64,000 nt of DNA from Roseibium porphyridii (GCF_026191725.2 NZ_CP120863.1:5126001-5190000), one strand, 5' to 3'; counted from the stretch's first letter, positions 37,717 to 47,329 are shown. Notes: generated from the sequence alone by a model not told the origin. Numbers and translations are program-made.

Positions 37717-39471
37717 ATGACGTTGATGGTGGATGTCACCATGAACAGGCAGGGAAGACGTGTGCTTTTCAAGCACGGAACGGTGCTGAAAACTGTCGTG
37801 CTTGCACTGTTGATCGCGCTGATCGTTTTGCCGCTTCTCAGAACAGTCCTGTTCACGCTGCAGCCTGACACCGTGAAAGCGTGGTCGGACGTGCTGACGG
37901 GGCGCTTGTCGACCAATCTGTTTTATAAACCACTGGGCAACACACTTCTGATCGGCGTTGTGGTGGCGTCAGGCTGTGTCCTTCTCGGCGGTTTTCTTGC
38001 CTGGCTTGTCGTCATGACCAACGTGCCGTTCCGCAAGACAATCGGTGTCATGGCCACGCTGCCATTTATGATTCCGTCCTTCGCGGCAGCTCTCGCCTGG
38101 GGCGCACTCTTCCGCAATGACAGGGTCGGAGGCCAGGTTGGCTGGCTGCAAGGCATGGGTCTGGATATTCCGGACTGGCTGGCATGGGGCATCACCCCGA
38201 CGCTAATCGTGTTGACCCTGCACTATTTCAGCCTCGCCTTTACGATTATCGCTGCAGCACTCGCCACCGTGAACTCCGACCTTGTGGAAGCTGCACAGAT
38301 CGCGGGAGCCAAAGGTGGCCGGATCCTTATGGGTATTATTCTGCCGGTCACGACCCCTGCCCTGGTCGCTGCAGGGTCGCTTTGTTTTGCCGGTGCGGTT
38401 TCAAATTTCGCAACACCGGCGCTGCTTGGACTGCCGGTTCGAATGCAAACCCTGTCGACCCGCCTGTTCGGCATGATCGAGGTAGGTCAGGTTGGAAGAG
38501 GTTATGTCATCGGCATTCTGCTCGTACTCATATCCGGCGCTTTCCTCTGGGCCGGAAACCGGATTGTGTCGGGGCGCAGGTCCTATGCCACGATCACCGG
38601 AAAGGGAGGACGTGCAAAACGTTTCGACCTGCGTAGTGCACGCTGGCCGCTCTGCGCCGTGGCCATGGTGATCCTGATCAGCTCCACCATTCTGCCGGTC
38701 GTCATCTTGTCCGCGTCAAGCCTTGCTCCATCATCTGCAAATCTGTTTTCAAACTGGACGCTGCATTACTGGATCGGTCCGAGCAGTCAGTCGATCGCAC
38801 AGGGCATTCCGGGCATTGTTCACAACCAAGATATCGTGCGGGCGTTAACCGTTACCCTGGGTCTCGGCCTGGCAGTGGCCTTCACGGGCATGTTCGTGGG
38901 GCTCCTGGCGTCCTACACCACAGCTCGGTTTCGCAAGGGCTGGATGTCGGCTGTCATCACACAGGTCAGCTTTCTTCCACTGTTGGTGCCCGGGATCGCA
39001 TTTGGTGCTGCGTACATCGCTTATCTGGGTGCTCCTATCGGGCCGTTTCCAGCGCTCTATGGAACCTTCGCGTTGCTCGTGATCGCAGCGACTGCGTATC
39101 TGCTGCCTTTTTCGGTGCAGACAGGACGCGCCGTCATCCAGCAAGTTGGCGGCGAACTGGAGGAAAGCGCACGCATCACGGGAGCAAGCTTTGCCCGCCG
39201 GTTGTCTGCCATCACCGTGCCGCTTGCGATACGCGGCCTGACGGCGGGCGGCATTTTGATCTTTGTGAAAATCATCCGTGATCTGTCGCTGGTTGTTCTG
39301 CTCTTCACGCCAACGATGCCGGTACTGTCTGTTCTGGCTTATCGCTATGCGTCTGAAGGGTTCGGACAATTCGCCAACGCGATCACAGTCGTCATCCTGT
39401 TCATATCCATCGCAGCCACGCTGATAGCAAACTGGCTACAAGCCAAATCGCAGCCCTGGCTGAAGAACTGA
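37717..39471 (+). CDS. ABC transporter permease, two fused domains (FbpB-like)
   Basis: 584 residues with about twelve hydrophobic segments, two permease repeats in tandem as in FbpB. Each repeat has an EAA-type loop: DLVEAAQIAGAKGGRILMGIILP and ELEESARITGASFARRLSAITVP. A start at 37741 (MNRQGRR) has a better-placed purine-rich site than 37717 and may be the real one. It forms the membrane channel of the importer. Confidence 0.87.
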   Translation: MTLMVDVTMNRQGRRVLFKHGTVLKTVVLALLIALIVLPLLRTVLFTLQPDTVKAWSDVLTGRLSTNLFYKPLGNTLLIGVVVASGCVLLGGFLAWLVVMTNVPFRKTIGVMATLPFMIPSFAAALAWGALFRNDRVGGQVGWLQGMGLDIPDWLAWGITPTLIVLTLHYFSLAFTIIAAALATVNSDLVEAAQIAGAKGGRILMGIILPVTTPALVAAGSLCFAGAVSNFATPALLGLPVRMQTLSTRLFGMIEVGQVGRGYVIGILLVLISGAFLWAGNRIVSGRRSYATITGKGGRAKRFDLRSARWPLCAVAMVILISSTILPVVILSASSLAPSSANLFSNWTLHYWIGPSSQSIAQGIPGIVHNQDIVRALTVTLGLGLAVAFTGMFVGLLASYTTARFRKGWMSAVITQVSFLPLLVPGIAFGAAYIAYLGAPIGPFPALYGTFALLVIAATAYLLPFSVQTGRAVIQQVGGELEESARITGASFARRLSAITVPLAIRGLTAGGILIFVKIIRDLSLVVLLFTPTMPVLSVLAYRYASEGFGQFANAITVVILFISIAATLIANWLQAKSQPWLKN

Positions 39472-39480
39472 AGGTAGTCC

Positions 39481-40539
39481 ATGCTGGAAATTTGCAATCT
39501 GTGCAAACGCTTCGGTGCTTTCGAGGCTGTTAAAAATGTATCGCTCAAGGTCCCCGATGGCGCTTTCCTTGTTCTGCTGGGGCCATCCGGTTGCGGCAAG
39601 ACAACTTTGCTCCGCATGTTGGCAGGTCTGGAATTGCCGTCTGAAGGGCAAATCATATTTGACGGCCAGACCGTGTCGGACGGAGATCGGAGCTGGGCTG
39701 TCGATCCGGCGAAACGCAATTCGGGACTGGTTTTCCAGTCATACGCACTTTGGCCACACATGTCCGTGCGCGGCAATGTTGAGTGGCCGTTGAAGGTCAT
39801 GAAGATGCCGAAGGTCGAGCGCGCGGCACGGATCAACGAAGTTCTGAACCTGCTTGAAATCAATCAACTGGCCGACAGGTATCCAAACGAGATTTCGGGC
39901 GGCCAGCAACAGCGGGTTGCCATTGCCCGCACAATTGCACCCAAACCGTCTGTTCTGTTGTTTGACGAACCGCTTTCAAATCTCGATGCTAAACTTCGGG
40001 TCGAAATGCGTACCGAACTGATGCGTCTGCATCGCGCAACCGGCGCAACGACTGTCTATGTCACACATGATCAGATTGAAGCCATGACGATGGCCACCCA
40101 TGTTGCGGTAATGAACCACGGCACGGTGCAACAATTCGGAACGCCTGCCGATTTGATCAACACCCCTGAAACCGCATTCGTTGCGACATTTGTCGGCACA
40201 CCTCCCAACAACATGGTCCCTGTGGTCAAGAACGGAAGTGGCTACAAGGTCGGCGGGCGGGCCATGCAGCTGTCCCCGCCCTCAGATGATTGCCTGGCTA
40301 TGTACCGGGCCGAAAAGATGTCGGTAAGCGAGACGGAAAGCGCGATGACCTTGCCAATGGAACTTGTTGAAACCAGCGCTATTGCCGGACGCACCATGGT
40401 TACGGGCTTGCGTGATGGCCTGCGCCTGACAGCCATCGTGGACAGCGCGCCACCTATGCGAATTGGCGACACAGTTCAGTTTTCACTGCCGCCTGAACCG
40501 GATTGCTGGTTTAGCCGCACTGGCGAGAGGCTGGGCTGA
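39481..40539 (+). CDS. ABC transporter ATPase (PotA/FbpC type)
   Basis: 352 residues. Walker A GPSGCGKTT (about 36-44), Q-loop LVFQSYALWPHM, signature ISGGQQQR, Walker B VLLFDEPLSNLDAKLR, then a C-terminal TOBE-like regulatory domain. It energises the Fbp-type importer. The stop overlaps the next start (TGATG). Confidence 0.92.
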   Translation: MLEICNLCKRFGAFEAVKNVSLKVPDGAFLVLLGPSGCGKTTLLRMLAGLELPSEGQIIFDGQTVSDGDRSWAVDPAKRNSGLVFQSYALWPHMSVRGNVEWPLKVMKMPKVERAARINEVLNLLEINQLADRYPNEISGGQQQRVAIARTIAPKPSVLLFDEPLSNLDAKLRVEMRTELMRLHRATGATTVYVTHDQIEAMTMATHVAVMNHGTVQQFGTPADLINTPETAFVATFVGTPPNNMVPVVKNGSGYKVGGRAMQLSPPSDDCLAMYRAEKMSVSETESAMTLPMELVETSAIAGRTMVTGLRDGLRLTAIVDSAPPMRIGDTVQFSLPPEPDCWFSRTGERLG

Positions 40540-41138
40540 TGCGACTGCTGCTCGTACGACACGGACAATCAGAATGGAATGCCTCAAGGCGTCTTCAGGG
40601 ACAGGCCGATATCGGGTTGTCCGAACTCGGTAAGTCGCAAGCCGATGCACTGCGGAGTGTCATCACAGGCATTGGCCACTGCCGGGCGGTGTCCTCCGAT
40701 CTCAGGCGGGTAACCGAAACGGCTCAGCGAATAGGCGCGGAAGAACCTCGTTTCACGGAAGGCCTGCGGGAAATTGATGTCGGGGACTGGACCGGGCGCC
40801 CGATCGATGACATTCGGGCCGAAGACGATGCTGCCTATCTTGGATGGCGCGCGGGCACGTTCGCACCGCCTGGAGGCGAAGAGTGGGACGCCTTCGCAGA
40901 CCGCATTTGCTCTGTCATCGAAGATGAGCGCCAAACCCCCTGCCAGAACCTGCTTGTCGTTTGCCATGGTGGGGTAATCCGCGCGATCTTGCAGCGCTAC
41001 CTCGGTCTTGCTCCTGCTTGCGTGATACCGGTCGCTCCGGCCAGCCTGAATGCCTTGCGACTGGGAAACGGCAAACCTCCCCGACTGGAACTCTTCAATT
41101 ATTTGCCCGATAGCCTGGAATTCGGAGCACCCGATTGA
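40539..41138 (+). CDS. Histidine phosphatase (phosphoglycerate-mutase-like)
   Basis: 199 residues. The catalytic RHGQSEWN near the N-terminus and the second active-site motif VCHGGVIRA near residues 145-153 are intact. It is fused by 1-bp overlaps to both neighbours in the importer operon, so it may dephosphorylate a metabolite brought in by that system. Substrate unknown; cofactor-dependent mutase activity is unlikely at this length. Confidence 0.85.
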   Translation: MRLLLVRHGQSEWNASRRLQGQADIGLSELGKSQADALRSVITGIGHCRAVSSDLRRVTETAQRIGAEEPRFTEGLREIDVGDWTGRPIDDIRAEDDAAYLGWRAGTFAPPGGEEWDAFADRICSVIEDERQTPCQNLLVVCHGGVIRAILQRYLGLAPACVIPVAPASLNALRLGNGKPPRLELFNYLPDSLEFGAPD

Positions 41139-42049
41139 TGCTGATGGAAATGTTGTTCCTTGTCGCTGGTTGCACCCTGCTTTTTTATGGTGGTGACTGG
41201 CTTGTTGACGGGATTGCAGGCCTGGCCAACCGGCTGCGCGTCTCTCCGATTGTCGTGGCATTTGTCGTCATGGGCTTCGGAACATCCGCTCCTGAACTCT
41301 TTGTTGCGGCCGACGCAATGATGGCCAACAAACCCGATATCGCGGTCGGCAATATAGTTGGCAGCAATATAGCCAATCTGTTGCTCGTTTTGGCCTTGAC
41401 CGGACTGATCGCACCTCTGACCATCGACCGGGATGTGCTTCGGATCGACGGCAGTGCGATGCTCGTTGGAGCGCTTCTATTCTGGACAACCGCGTATGAC
41501 GGGTCTGTTTCCAGGATGGATGCGCTGCTGCTGGTCATGGCAATGCTGACCTACCTGACCCTGCGGTGGCGCAGCCTTGAACTCCGGGATGAGGTTCCGG
41601 ACACCTGCGAAAAGGGTCTGTTTCCTTGCCTTGCCAAGTGCGGCCTTGCGTTGGTTGCACTGCCTGTCGGGGCGCATGTGTTCATAGAGGCCGCCGTCGA
41701 AATCGCCGGCATGCTCGGAGCATCCGATGCCGTGATCGGACTGACGGTTGTGGCAATCGGTACATCCTTGCCAGAGATGGCTGCCTGTGTTGCTGCAGCT
41801 CTGAGGCAAAAATCCGGCGTTATCCTCGGCGGGATTCTGGGCAGCAATGTCTTCAACGGTAGCCTCGTGATCGGAGGCGCTGCCTTTGTCGCTCCTGTGG
41901 CTGTGGCGCAAAGTTTTCTCGATTTCTGGATACCGGTCATGATCCTAGCGACAACGGCGTCGCTGTTCTTCCTGCGCACGGGTTTCACGCTCAGCCGCAG
42001 GGAAGCATCGGTCATGCTGGCAAGCTATGCCGCAATCTTCGCAATCTAA
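41138..42049 (+). CDS. Calcium/sodium:cation antiporter (CaCA, YrbG-like)
   Basis: 303 residues from ATG 41138, overlapping the previous stop (TGATG); a TTG one codon earlier is less likely. About ten hydrophobic segments with both alpha repeats: GFGTSAPELFVAADAMM...VGNIVGSNIANLLL and AIGTSLPEMAACVAAAL...GGILGSNVFNGSLV. It exchanges a divalent cation for sodium or protons across the inner membrane. Its place at the end of a sugar-regulated importer operon is unusual. Confidence 0.9.
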   Translation: MLMEMLFLVAGCTLLFYGGDWLVDGIAGLANRLRVSPIVVAFVVMGFGTSAPELFVAADAMMANKPDIAVGNIVGSNIANLLLVLALTGLIAPLTIDRDVLRIDGSAMLVGALLFWTTAYDGSVSRMDALLLVMAMLTYLTLRWRSLELRDEVPDTCEKGLFPCLAKCGLALVALPVGAHVFIEAAVEIAGMLGASDAVIGLTVVAIGTSLPEMAACVAAALRQKSGVILGGILGSNVFNGSLVIGGAAFVAPVAVAQSFLDFWIPVMILATTASLFFLRTGFTLSRREASVMLASYAAIFAI

Positions 42050-42416
42050 CTGTCAACATTGAGCACCTCGCAGACGCGGTGCCTGCGACAGACCAGATGA
42101 TCGACCCAGACAAATGGACCGGTCATTTGAATTGGAGCGACGCGCAGTTTCGCCATTCGGGGCACCTTAGTCATTGATCCAAAATGGCTCATAAACTGCC
42201 GACGCCGCCAAGTTACCTTTTGCGAGAGAGAGTATTTGTGACCGGACAATTCGGACCTTCGTGCATTGTGCGGCGAAGGTCGGCCGTGCGCTCATTTCGG
42301 CCGATGTAGCGTTGGGCACAAATGGCGGCTAAGACGTCGCGAACAATTCAGATTCAGCAATACAAGCATACTCGACCCGAAATATGTTTTTCGGAGCAAA
42401 TTCGGGAGATATTGGA
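42050..42416. other. Intergenic region before the AraC gene, with a dispersed-repeat-like segment
   Basis: Holds a small stem (GCACC/GGTGC near 42061-42082) after the antiporter gene, and at about 42240-42320 a stretch resembling the degenerate GCGAAnG...CTCnTTTCGG element also seen near 51250. Open frames here show no recognisable protein. The AraC promoter presumably lies in the AT-rich part near 42340-42400. Confidence 0.4.
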
Positions 42417-43274
42417 ATGGCAGCGGACGACCGCCCGTTTGTTGGATATGAAGATAGGCTCAATCGCGTCCTATCCTACATCTATGAGAACCTGGATGAG
42501 GATCTGAACCTCGACAAACTCGCCGATGTAGCCTGCATGTCCAGGTATCACTGGCACCGTGTCTTTCGTGCAATGACGGGTGAAACATTGTCCGAAGTTG
42601 TGCGAAGGCTGCGGCTGAACAAGGCAGCCAATGCGCTGATTGAGGATAACACTCCTGTTCGGGCTATTGCTGAGCAAGTTGGCTACAAGAACTTGGCGAG
42701 CTTTTCCCGTGCTTTCAAACTCACGCACGGTGTTTCCCCGAACGCATTTCGCGAGCAAGGCAACAAGATCAACAGTTTCTTGACCGTAAATCCCAAAGAA
42801 GACGGTATGTATCCTGTCACCGTGATGGAATTTGAAGGCGCTCAAGCGGCAGGCGTTGCACACATTGGTCCTTACCGGCTGATTGGCAGCGCTTTCAAAA
42901 AACTAGGCTGCTCGCTCATGGCCAATTCTCTGATGGATAACGTTGGCGAGCTTTTTTGCATCTACCACGATCTGCCAGAATCCAAACCGGATGCAGAGCT
43001 ACGGTCTCATGTTGCAGTTTCAATCCTGAGTGGATTTCCAGACCAGTTGAATGGTTTTGACTATTTCGATGTCAGCGGCGGAAAATATGCTGTTCTGGAA
43101 CACACAGGACCGTATCCGACGCTCAAGTCAGCTTATGATTGGCTGTATGGAAATTGGCTGCCTAACTCTGGCTTGGAACCACGTGATCTGCCTCCACTAG
43201 AGGTATATCTGAATGATCCAAGAGCGACGCCGTCGTCAGACCTGAGAACAGATATCCGGCTTCCATTGCAATAG
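42417..43274 (+). CDS. AraC-family regulator with GyrI-like effector domain
   Basis: 285 residues from ATG 42417 (GGGAG upstream); the frame is open 11 codons further. The N-terminal half has two AraC HTHs (LNLDKLADVACMSRYHWHRVFRAMTGETLSEVVRRLRL and VRAIAEQVGYKNLASFSRAFKLTHGVSPNAFR), and the C-terminal half is a GyrI-like small-molecule domain (Rob/SoxS-like sensors of drugs). It is probably an efflux or stress regulator; no target gene is adjacent. Confidence 0.87.
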   Translation: MAADDRPFVGYEDRLNRVLSYIYENLDEDLNLDKLADVACMSRYHWHRVFRAMTGETLSEVVRRLRLNKAANALIEDNTPVRAIAEQVGYKNLASFSRAFKLTHGVSPNAFREQGNKINSFLTVNPKEDGMYPVTVMEFEGAQAAGVAHIGPYRLIGSAFKKLGCSLMANSLMDNVGELFCIYHDLPESKPDAELRSHVAVSILSGFPDQLNGFDYFDVSGGKYAVLEHTGPYPTLKSAYDWLYGNWLPNSGLEPRDLPPLEVYLNDPRATPSSDLRTDIRLPLQ

Positions 43275-43460
43275 GTCGAGACATCAAGCGCATGAGGGCA
43301 ATGCAGTCCCCTGATTTGCTGTGGTGCTAAATCCAAATTTCTTTCCGACCGGACGTTCGACGCACACCAACAAAACCCACCTTTCCGTCGTGCATCGAAT
43401 TCCCAAGAAACGTCCGTTTTGGTCCTGTTCTGACATGCGGCCTGGTTGCGTCGTCATCGC

Positions 43461-44081
43461 TCAAAGCCCATTGCTGACGCTCATATTCTGTTCGCTTTTC
43501 AGGCCGTCGACATAGGTCTTGATCAGTGTTTTTGCCAGAGTAAACGCGGTTTCACCGTCTTGAAGTCGACCGGAGCCTTCCAGGATAGTCATGCCAAAAA
43601 GGCTCATCCACAAAACACGTGCATGTTGATGAATTTCGGTTTCGCTTTGATCCGACAGAATGGGTGCGAGCGTGCTTTCGATGATGGCAAGCAGCCTGGA
43701 GACCTTCTCTGAAAACCATTCGGGCACCGGCCGGTCTTCGGGCAATTTATGTTCAAAGATCGCGTTCCACAGCTTTGGGTATTCATGTGTGAAACTCAAA
43801 TAGCAATGTACGAGCCTTTCCAGGTCCATAGTCGGGTTCTGTGTGAGCTCGACCTTTGAAACTGCCTCCATGAGCTGATCCAAAGTCTCCCCATTCATAT
43901 GCATGATGAGATCATCGAGATCCTCGAACAAATTGTACAAAGTCCCAATCGTATACCCGATATCACGCGCAATCTGTCGGGCACGAAGGCCTCTAAGGCC
44001 TTCTTTTTCAACGATCTTCCTTGATGCATCTATGGCAAGCCACCACAGCTCTTCGCGCGTATGATCAGACCGTCGGGCCAC
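43461..44081 (-). CDS. TetR-family regulator
   Basis: 206 residues from a GTG at 44081 that has TGGAGA 5 bases upstream; a TTG four codons earlier overlaps this site. TetR HTH: GLRGLRARQIARDIGYTIGTLYNLFEDLDDL. The C-terminal ligand domain is of the WHG type. It is divergent from the VIT/VWA gene, and two perfect palindromes lie between them, so it very likely represses itself and that gene. Confidence 0.88.
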   Translation of the reverse strand: MARRSDHTREELWWLAIDASRKIVEKEGLRGLRARQIARDIGYTIGTLYNLFEDLDDLIMHMNGETLDQLMEAVSKVELTQNPTMDLERLVHCYLSFTHEYPKLWNAIFEHKLPEDRPVPEWFSEKVSRLLAIIESTLAPILSDQSETEIHQHARVLWMSLFGMTILEGSGRLQDGETAFTLAKTLIKTYVDGLKSEQNMSVSNGL

Positions 44082-44107
44082 GTCTTTCTCCAAGAATCAT
44101 CAAAAAA

Positions 44108-44122
44108 ATGAACATTGTTCAT
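44108..44122. promoter_or_regulatory. TetR operator 1
   Basis: ATGAAC-ATT-GTTCAT, a perfect palindrome just upstream of the TetR start. It shares its GAACAT/GTTC core with a second site 29 bp away. Confidence 0.7.
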
Positions 44123-44136
44123 ATTTTATCTTGAAA

Positions 44137-44151
44137 TTGAACATCGTTCAA
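44137..44151. promoter_or_regulatory. TetR operator 2
   Basis: TTGAAC-ATC-GTTCAA, a perfect palindrome about 70 bp before the VIT/VWA start. Its centre is 29 bp from that of operator 1, close to three helical turns. Confidence 0.7.
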
Positions 44152-44221
44152 TTTATTTAAATGAGCACTGATCAATTATCAGTCATTGCACTTCGAAACT
44201 TCACGAACGGGAGTATTCATC

Positions 44222-46354
44222 ATGGTTCAGATCTCAAGAGACTGGTGTGCCGCAACGGCATTTGCTGCAGGGCTCTGCTTGAGCGTCTCAGCTGTATCAC
44301 CGGCCAATGCTGTTGGCCTGCTCACGCCATCTGATCAATCGCAGTCGCTGGATCTTCTCGATCACAGGGTGAGTGTGGTGGTGGAAGACGGTTACGTGAT
44401 GACCACGGTCAATCAAACGTTCAGCAATCCGCACACAAGTGACATGGAAGCGACTTATTCGTTTCCAGTTCCGCACAAGGCCGCTGTTTCGGAGTTTACC
44501 TACTGGATTGACGGAAAACCGGTATCGGCCGAGGTCGTCGACAAGGAAAAGGCCCGTCAAATTTATGAAGGTGAGAAACAGGCAGGCCGGAACACCGCGC
44601 TTGCGGAGCAGGATGACTACAAGACTTTCGACATCAGTGTCTGGCCGGTGCGCGGCAATGATGACGTTGATATTCGCTTCTCTTACATCCAACCGGCAAA
44701 ACTCGACACAGGTATTGGCCGATACCTTTATCCGCTCGAAGAAGGCGGCGTCGACGAGGAAAAACTCGCCTTCTGGACCGCCAAGCAAACCGTAACCGGG
44801 ACGTTCAGTTTTGATTTGCATTTGCGGACGGATTATCCGGTCGAAGCCGTTCGCCTGCCGAAGCACCCTGGAGCTCAAATTACACAGGAGCAGGATGGGA
44901 GCTGGCGCATTCACATGAGTAATACGGACCTGGCAGACGGTCTGGCGAAAGACGCCGACTTGGATTTGCAACCGTCCCAGCCCATCGATGAAACCGGCAT
45001 CAACGAGGGCGAAGCAACGGCAAGCCGCATCCCAGTGACACTGGATCAGGACATCGTCGTCTATTGGCGGCAAGCGCAAAATCAACCGGCGCGCGTCGAT
45101 CTGGTGCCCTACAAGACAGATCCATCCGGTCGCGGAACGTTCATGCTGACTTTAACGCCGGGGATGGATCTCAAGCCTATCACCGAAGGGCGTGACTGGA
45201 TCTTTGTTCTGGACCAGTCAGGATCCATGGGAGGCAAGATCGCAACGTTGAGCGAAGGCGTCGCGAAAGCGCTCGGAAAACTAAGGCCAGAAGACCGATT
45301 CCGGATCATCTTTTTCAACAACGATACAACTGAGCTTACAAACGGTTTCACTCCGGCATCCCCCGACCAGATCACACATGCGCTGAACAGCATCCACAGC
45401 GTTCAAGCCGGTGGCGGCACCAACCTTTATGCCGGACTGAAGAGAGGTCTCGATGCCCTGGATTCCGATCGCACGGGCGCCATTGTCCTGGTGACTGACG
45501 GCGTTGCAAATGTGGGCACCACGGAGACCAAAAAATTCCTGGAGCTGGCGCAGCAAAAGGATGTTCGTCTGTTCACTGCGATCATGGGCAACAGCGCCAA
45601 TGAACCCTTGCTTCAACCGATGACGGATGCTTCCGGCGGCTTTGCGCTCAGAGTTTCGAATGCTGACGACATTGTCGGCACCCTCCTGCAGGCAACATCA
45701 AAGGTTACGCACGAAGCCCTCCATGGCCTGAAACTGGATTTGACACAGAAGGACGGGTCGCTGCGTATCAACGATATCAGGCGGCGCAACAATCCGTCGC
45801 TCTATCGCGGTGAGCAGCTGGTTCTGTTTGGTCACTATTGGGGAAACGGCGAGGCTTCGTTCAAACTCACTGGCGAAATCTCAGGGTCTCCTGTCAGTTA
45901 CGAAACCAGCTTCACCTTTCCCGAAACAGCCAAACGCAACCCTGAAATCGAACGTCTATGGGGCTATGCGCAAATCGAAAAGGACATGCAGACCCTCGCT
46001 CTTCTTGGCCCCGACGCGGACCTGAAAACGTCCATTGTCGACACGTCGAAGGAATACGGAATTCTGTCTCCCTATACGTCGATGTTGATCGTTGAAGAAG
46101 CGCGGTTTGAAGAACTTGCGATTGACCAGACCAACAAAGAGCGTCTTGCCACCGAGCAGGTTGCCCAACAGGAGCGCAAGTCAAAGCCGGTCCAATCGAC
46201 CCGTGTCGACACGAAGAAGCCAATGTTCAAGGGCAACCAACCAAGCCACTCGGGTGGTGGTGGCGGCGGCTCCGGATCACTGGGCATCCTGGGTCTGCTG
46301 TTGGCACTCTCTGCATTGACCATCGGCCTCAAAATGCGCCGTCGGAACGCATGA
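44222..46354 (+). CDS. VIT/VWA surface protein with GlyGly-CTERM tail
   Basis: 710 residues from ATG 44222; an earlier in-frame ATG is 12 codons upstream. A signal peptide ends near SPANA. A VIT domain (about 35-170) and a VWA domain (about 325-500) follow, with the MIDAS motif DQSGSMGG intact. The C-terminus is a tripartite sorting signal: six glycines, a hydrophobic stretch (LGILGLLLALSALTIGL), then KMRRRN. This matches GlyGly-CTERM, the substrate tag of rhombosortase, whose gene follows directly. VIT/VWA proteins of marine proteobacteria usually carry a sortase motif instead; no LPXTG-like motif is seen here. Confidence 0.88.
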   Translation: MVQISRDWCAATAFAAGLCLSVSAVSPANAVGLLTPSDQSQSLDLLDHRVSVVVEDGYVMTTVNQTFSNPHTSDMEATYSFPVPHKAAVSEFTYWIDGKPVSAEVVDKEKARQIYEGEKQAGRNTALAEQDDYKTFDISVWPVRGNDDVDIRFSYIQPAKLDTGIGRYLYPLEEGGVDEEKLAFWTAKQTVTGTFSFDLHLRTDYPVEAVRLPKHPGAQITQEQDGSWRIHMSNTDLADGLAKDADLDLQPSQPIDETGINEGEATASRIPVTLDQDIVVYWRQAQNQPARVDLVPYKTDPSGRGTFMLTLTPGMDLKPITEGRDWIFVLDQSGSMGGKIATLSEGVAKALGKLRPEDRFRIIFFNNDTTELTNGFTPASPDQITHALNSIHSVQAGGGTNLYAGLKRGLDALDSDRTGAIVLVTDGVANVGTTETKKFLELAQQKDVRLFTAIMGNSANEPLLQPMTDASGGFALRVSNADDIVGTLLQATSKVTHEALHGLKLDLTQKDGSLRINDIRRRNNPSLYRGEQLVLFGHYWGNGEASFKLTGEISGSPVSYETSFTFPETAKRNPEIERLWGYAQIEKDMQTLALLGPDADLKTSIVDTSKEYGILSPYTSMLIVEEARFEELAIDQTNKERLATEQVAQQERKSKPVQSTRVDTKKPMFKGNQPSHSGGGGGGSGSLGILGLLLALSALTIGLKMRRRNA

Positions 46355-46998
46355 TGACCGGTATTCTTTCCTCTCTCTCCCATGGCGGCTCAAAGCTGCC
46401 ATGGGTTTCCTTCGCCCTGGCTGCGATTTGCCTGGCTTTCTTCGCTGTACTCGGCGGTAAACCTGAGGCTCTCATCTATGACCGGGAGCTGATTGAAAAC
46501 GGAGAGGTCTGGCGGCTCGTGACTGGCCATTTCGTTCACCTGGACCACCAGCATCTACTCATGAATGTCGGTGCCCTGATCGCACTCGGATTTCTTTATG
46601 AAACCTCCCCGCATGGTGGTGCGCGCAGGCTCATATTGGGTTGCTTCGTTCTTTCCGGCAGCCTGGTTTCTTCCGTCTTGTTTCTTGGTGACCTCAAGAC
46701 ACAGTTCTATTGTGGCTTATCGGCAATCCTGAATGCGCTTTACATGGTCACGATGATTGCAATGTGGCGTGAAACACGCAGCCGGATATGGCTTGTTGGC
46801 CTCGGCCTCCTGTTCGCAAAAACTGGATATGAAGCTCTGTTTGGCTCGGTCTTTTCAAGCAGTCTCGAATGGCCCCCCCATATCGGCGCCCACCTCACCG
46901 GGCTCCTCTCAGGCACACTGCTTTTGTCTTCGGACTATGTGAAAGGAGGCTATTTGAGACTGAGACGATCTTACGTCAGCGCCTTTGAACCCAGCTAG
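46351..46998 (+). CDS. rrtA: Rhombosortase (rhomboid-family intramembrane protease)
   Basis: 215 residues, about six hydrophobic segments. Rhomboid hallmarks: GHFVHLDHQHLLMN, the serine nucleophile in CGLSAILNALY, and the catalytic histidine in HIGAHLTGLLSG. The short length and overlap (ATGATG) with a GlyGly-CTERM gene identify it as rhombosortase, which cleaves the C-terminal tag of its substrate in the inner membrane so that the protein can be processed to the cell surface. The pair is probably controlled by the divergent TetR protein. Confidence 0.85.
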   Translation: MMTGILSSLSHGGSKLPWVSFALAAICLAFFAVLGGKPEALIYDRELIENGEVWRLVTGHFVHLDHQHLLMNVGALIALGFLYETSPHGGARRLILGCFVLSGSLVSSVLFLGDLKTQFYCGLSAILNALYMVTMIAMWRETRSRIWLVGLGLLFAKTGYEALFGSVFSSSLEWPPHIGAHLTGLLSGTLLLSSDYVKGGYLRLRRSYVSAFEPS

Positions 46999-47329
46999 GC
47001 GCGACGGGTGCCAGATTTGGGTTTTTGTCTGGACATTGCGGTTCTCCACGATGGGCGTCGAAGGTCTGTTCTCCGATCCTCATCCCGGCACGGCAAGCCA
47101 TCCGCATTCTCACTCTGCAAGCGCGCGCGGCGGTGTGTCCGCAGCACGCGAATGACTCACTCCTTCTGCTTGGTTACACGGTAGTCTTCGCCTCGCTGCG
47201 AATGCAGCAGTGCAACCAGTGGCTCTGAAGCATCGACTACATAACGACAGTTTGGGGACCGCATGCGGAATGACGGGTTGCGTCCAAAAAAGTTGTAGAA
47301 GCAGACGTTCACCCATAACGAGTTCGCGG

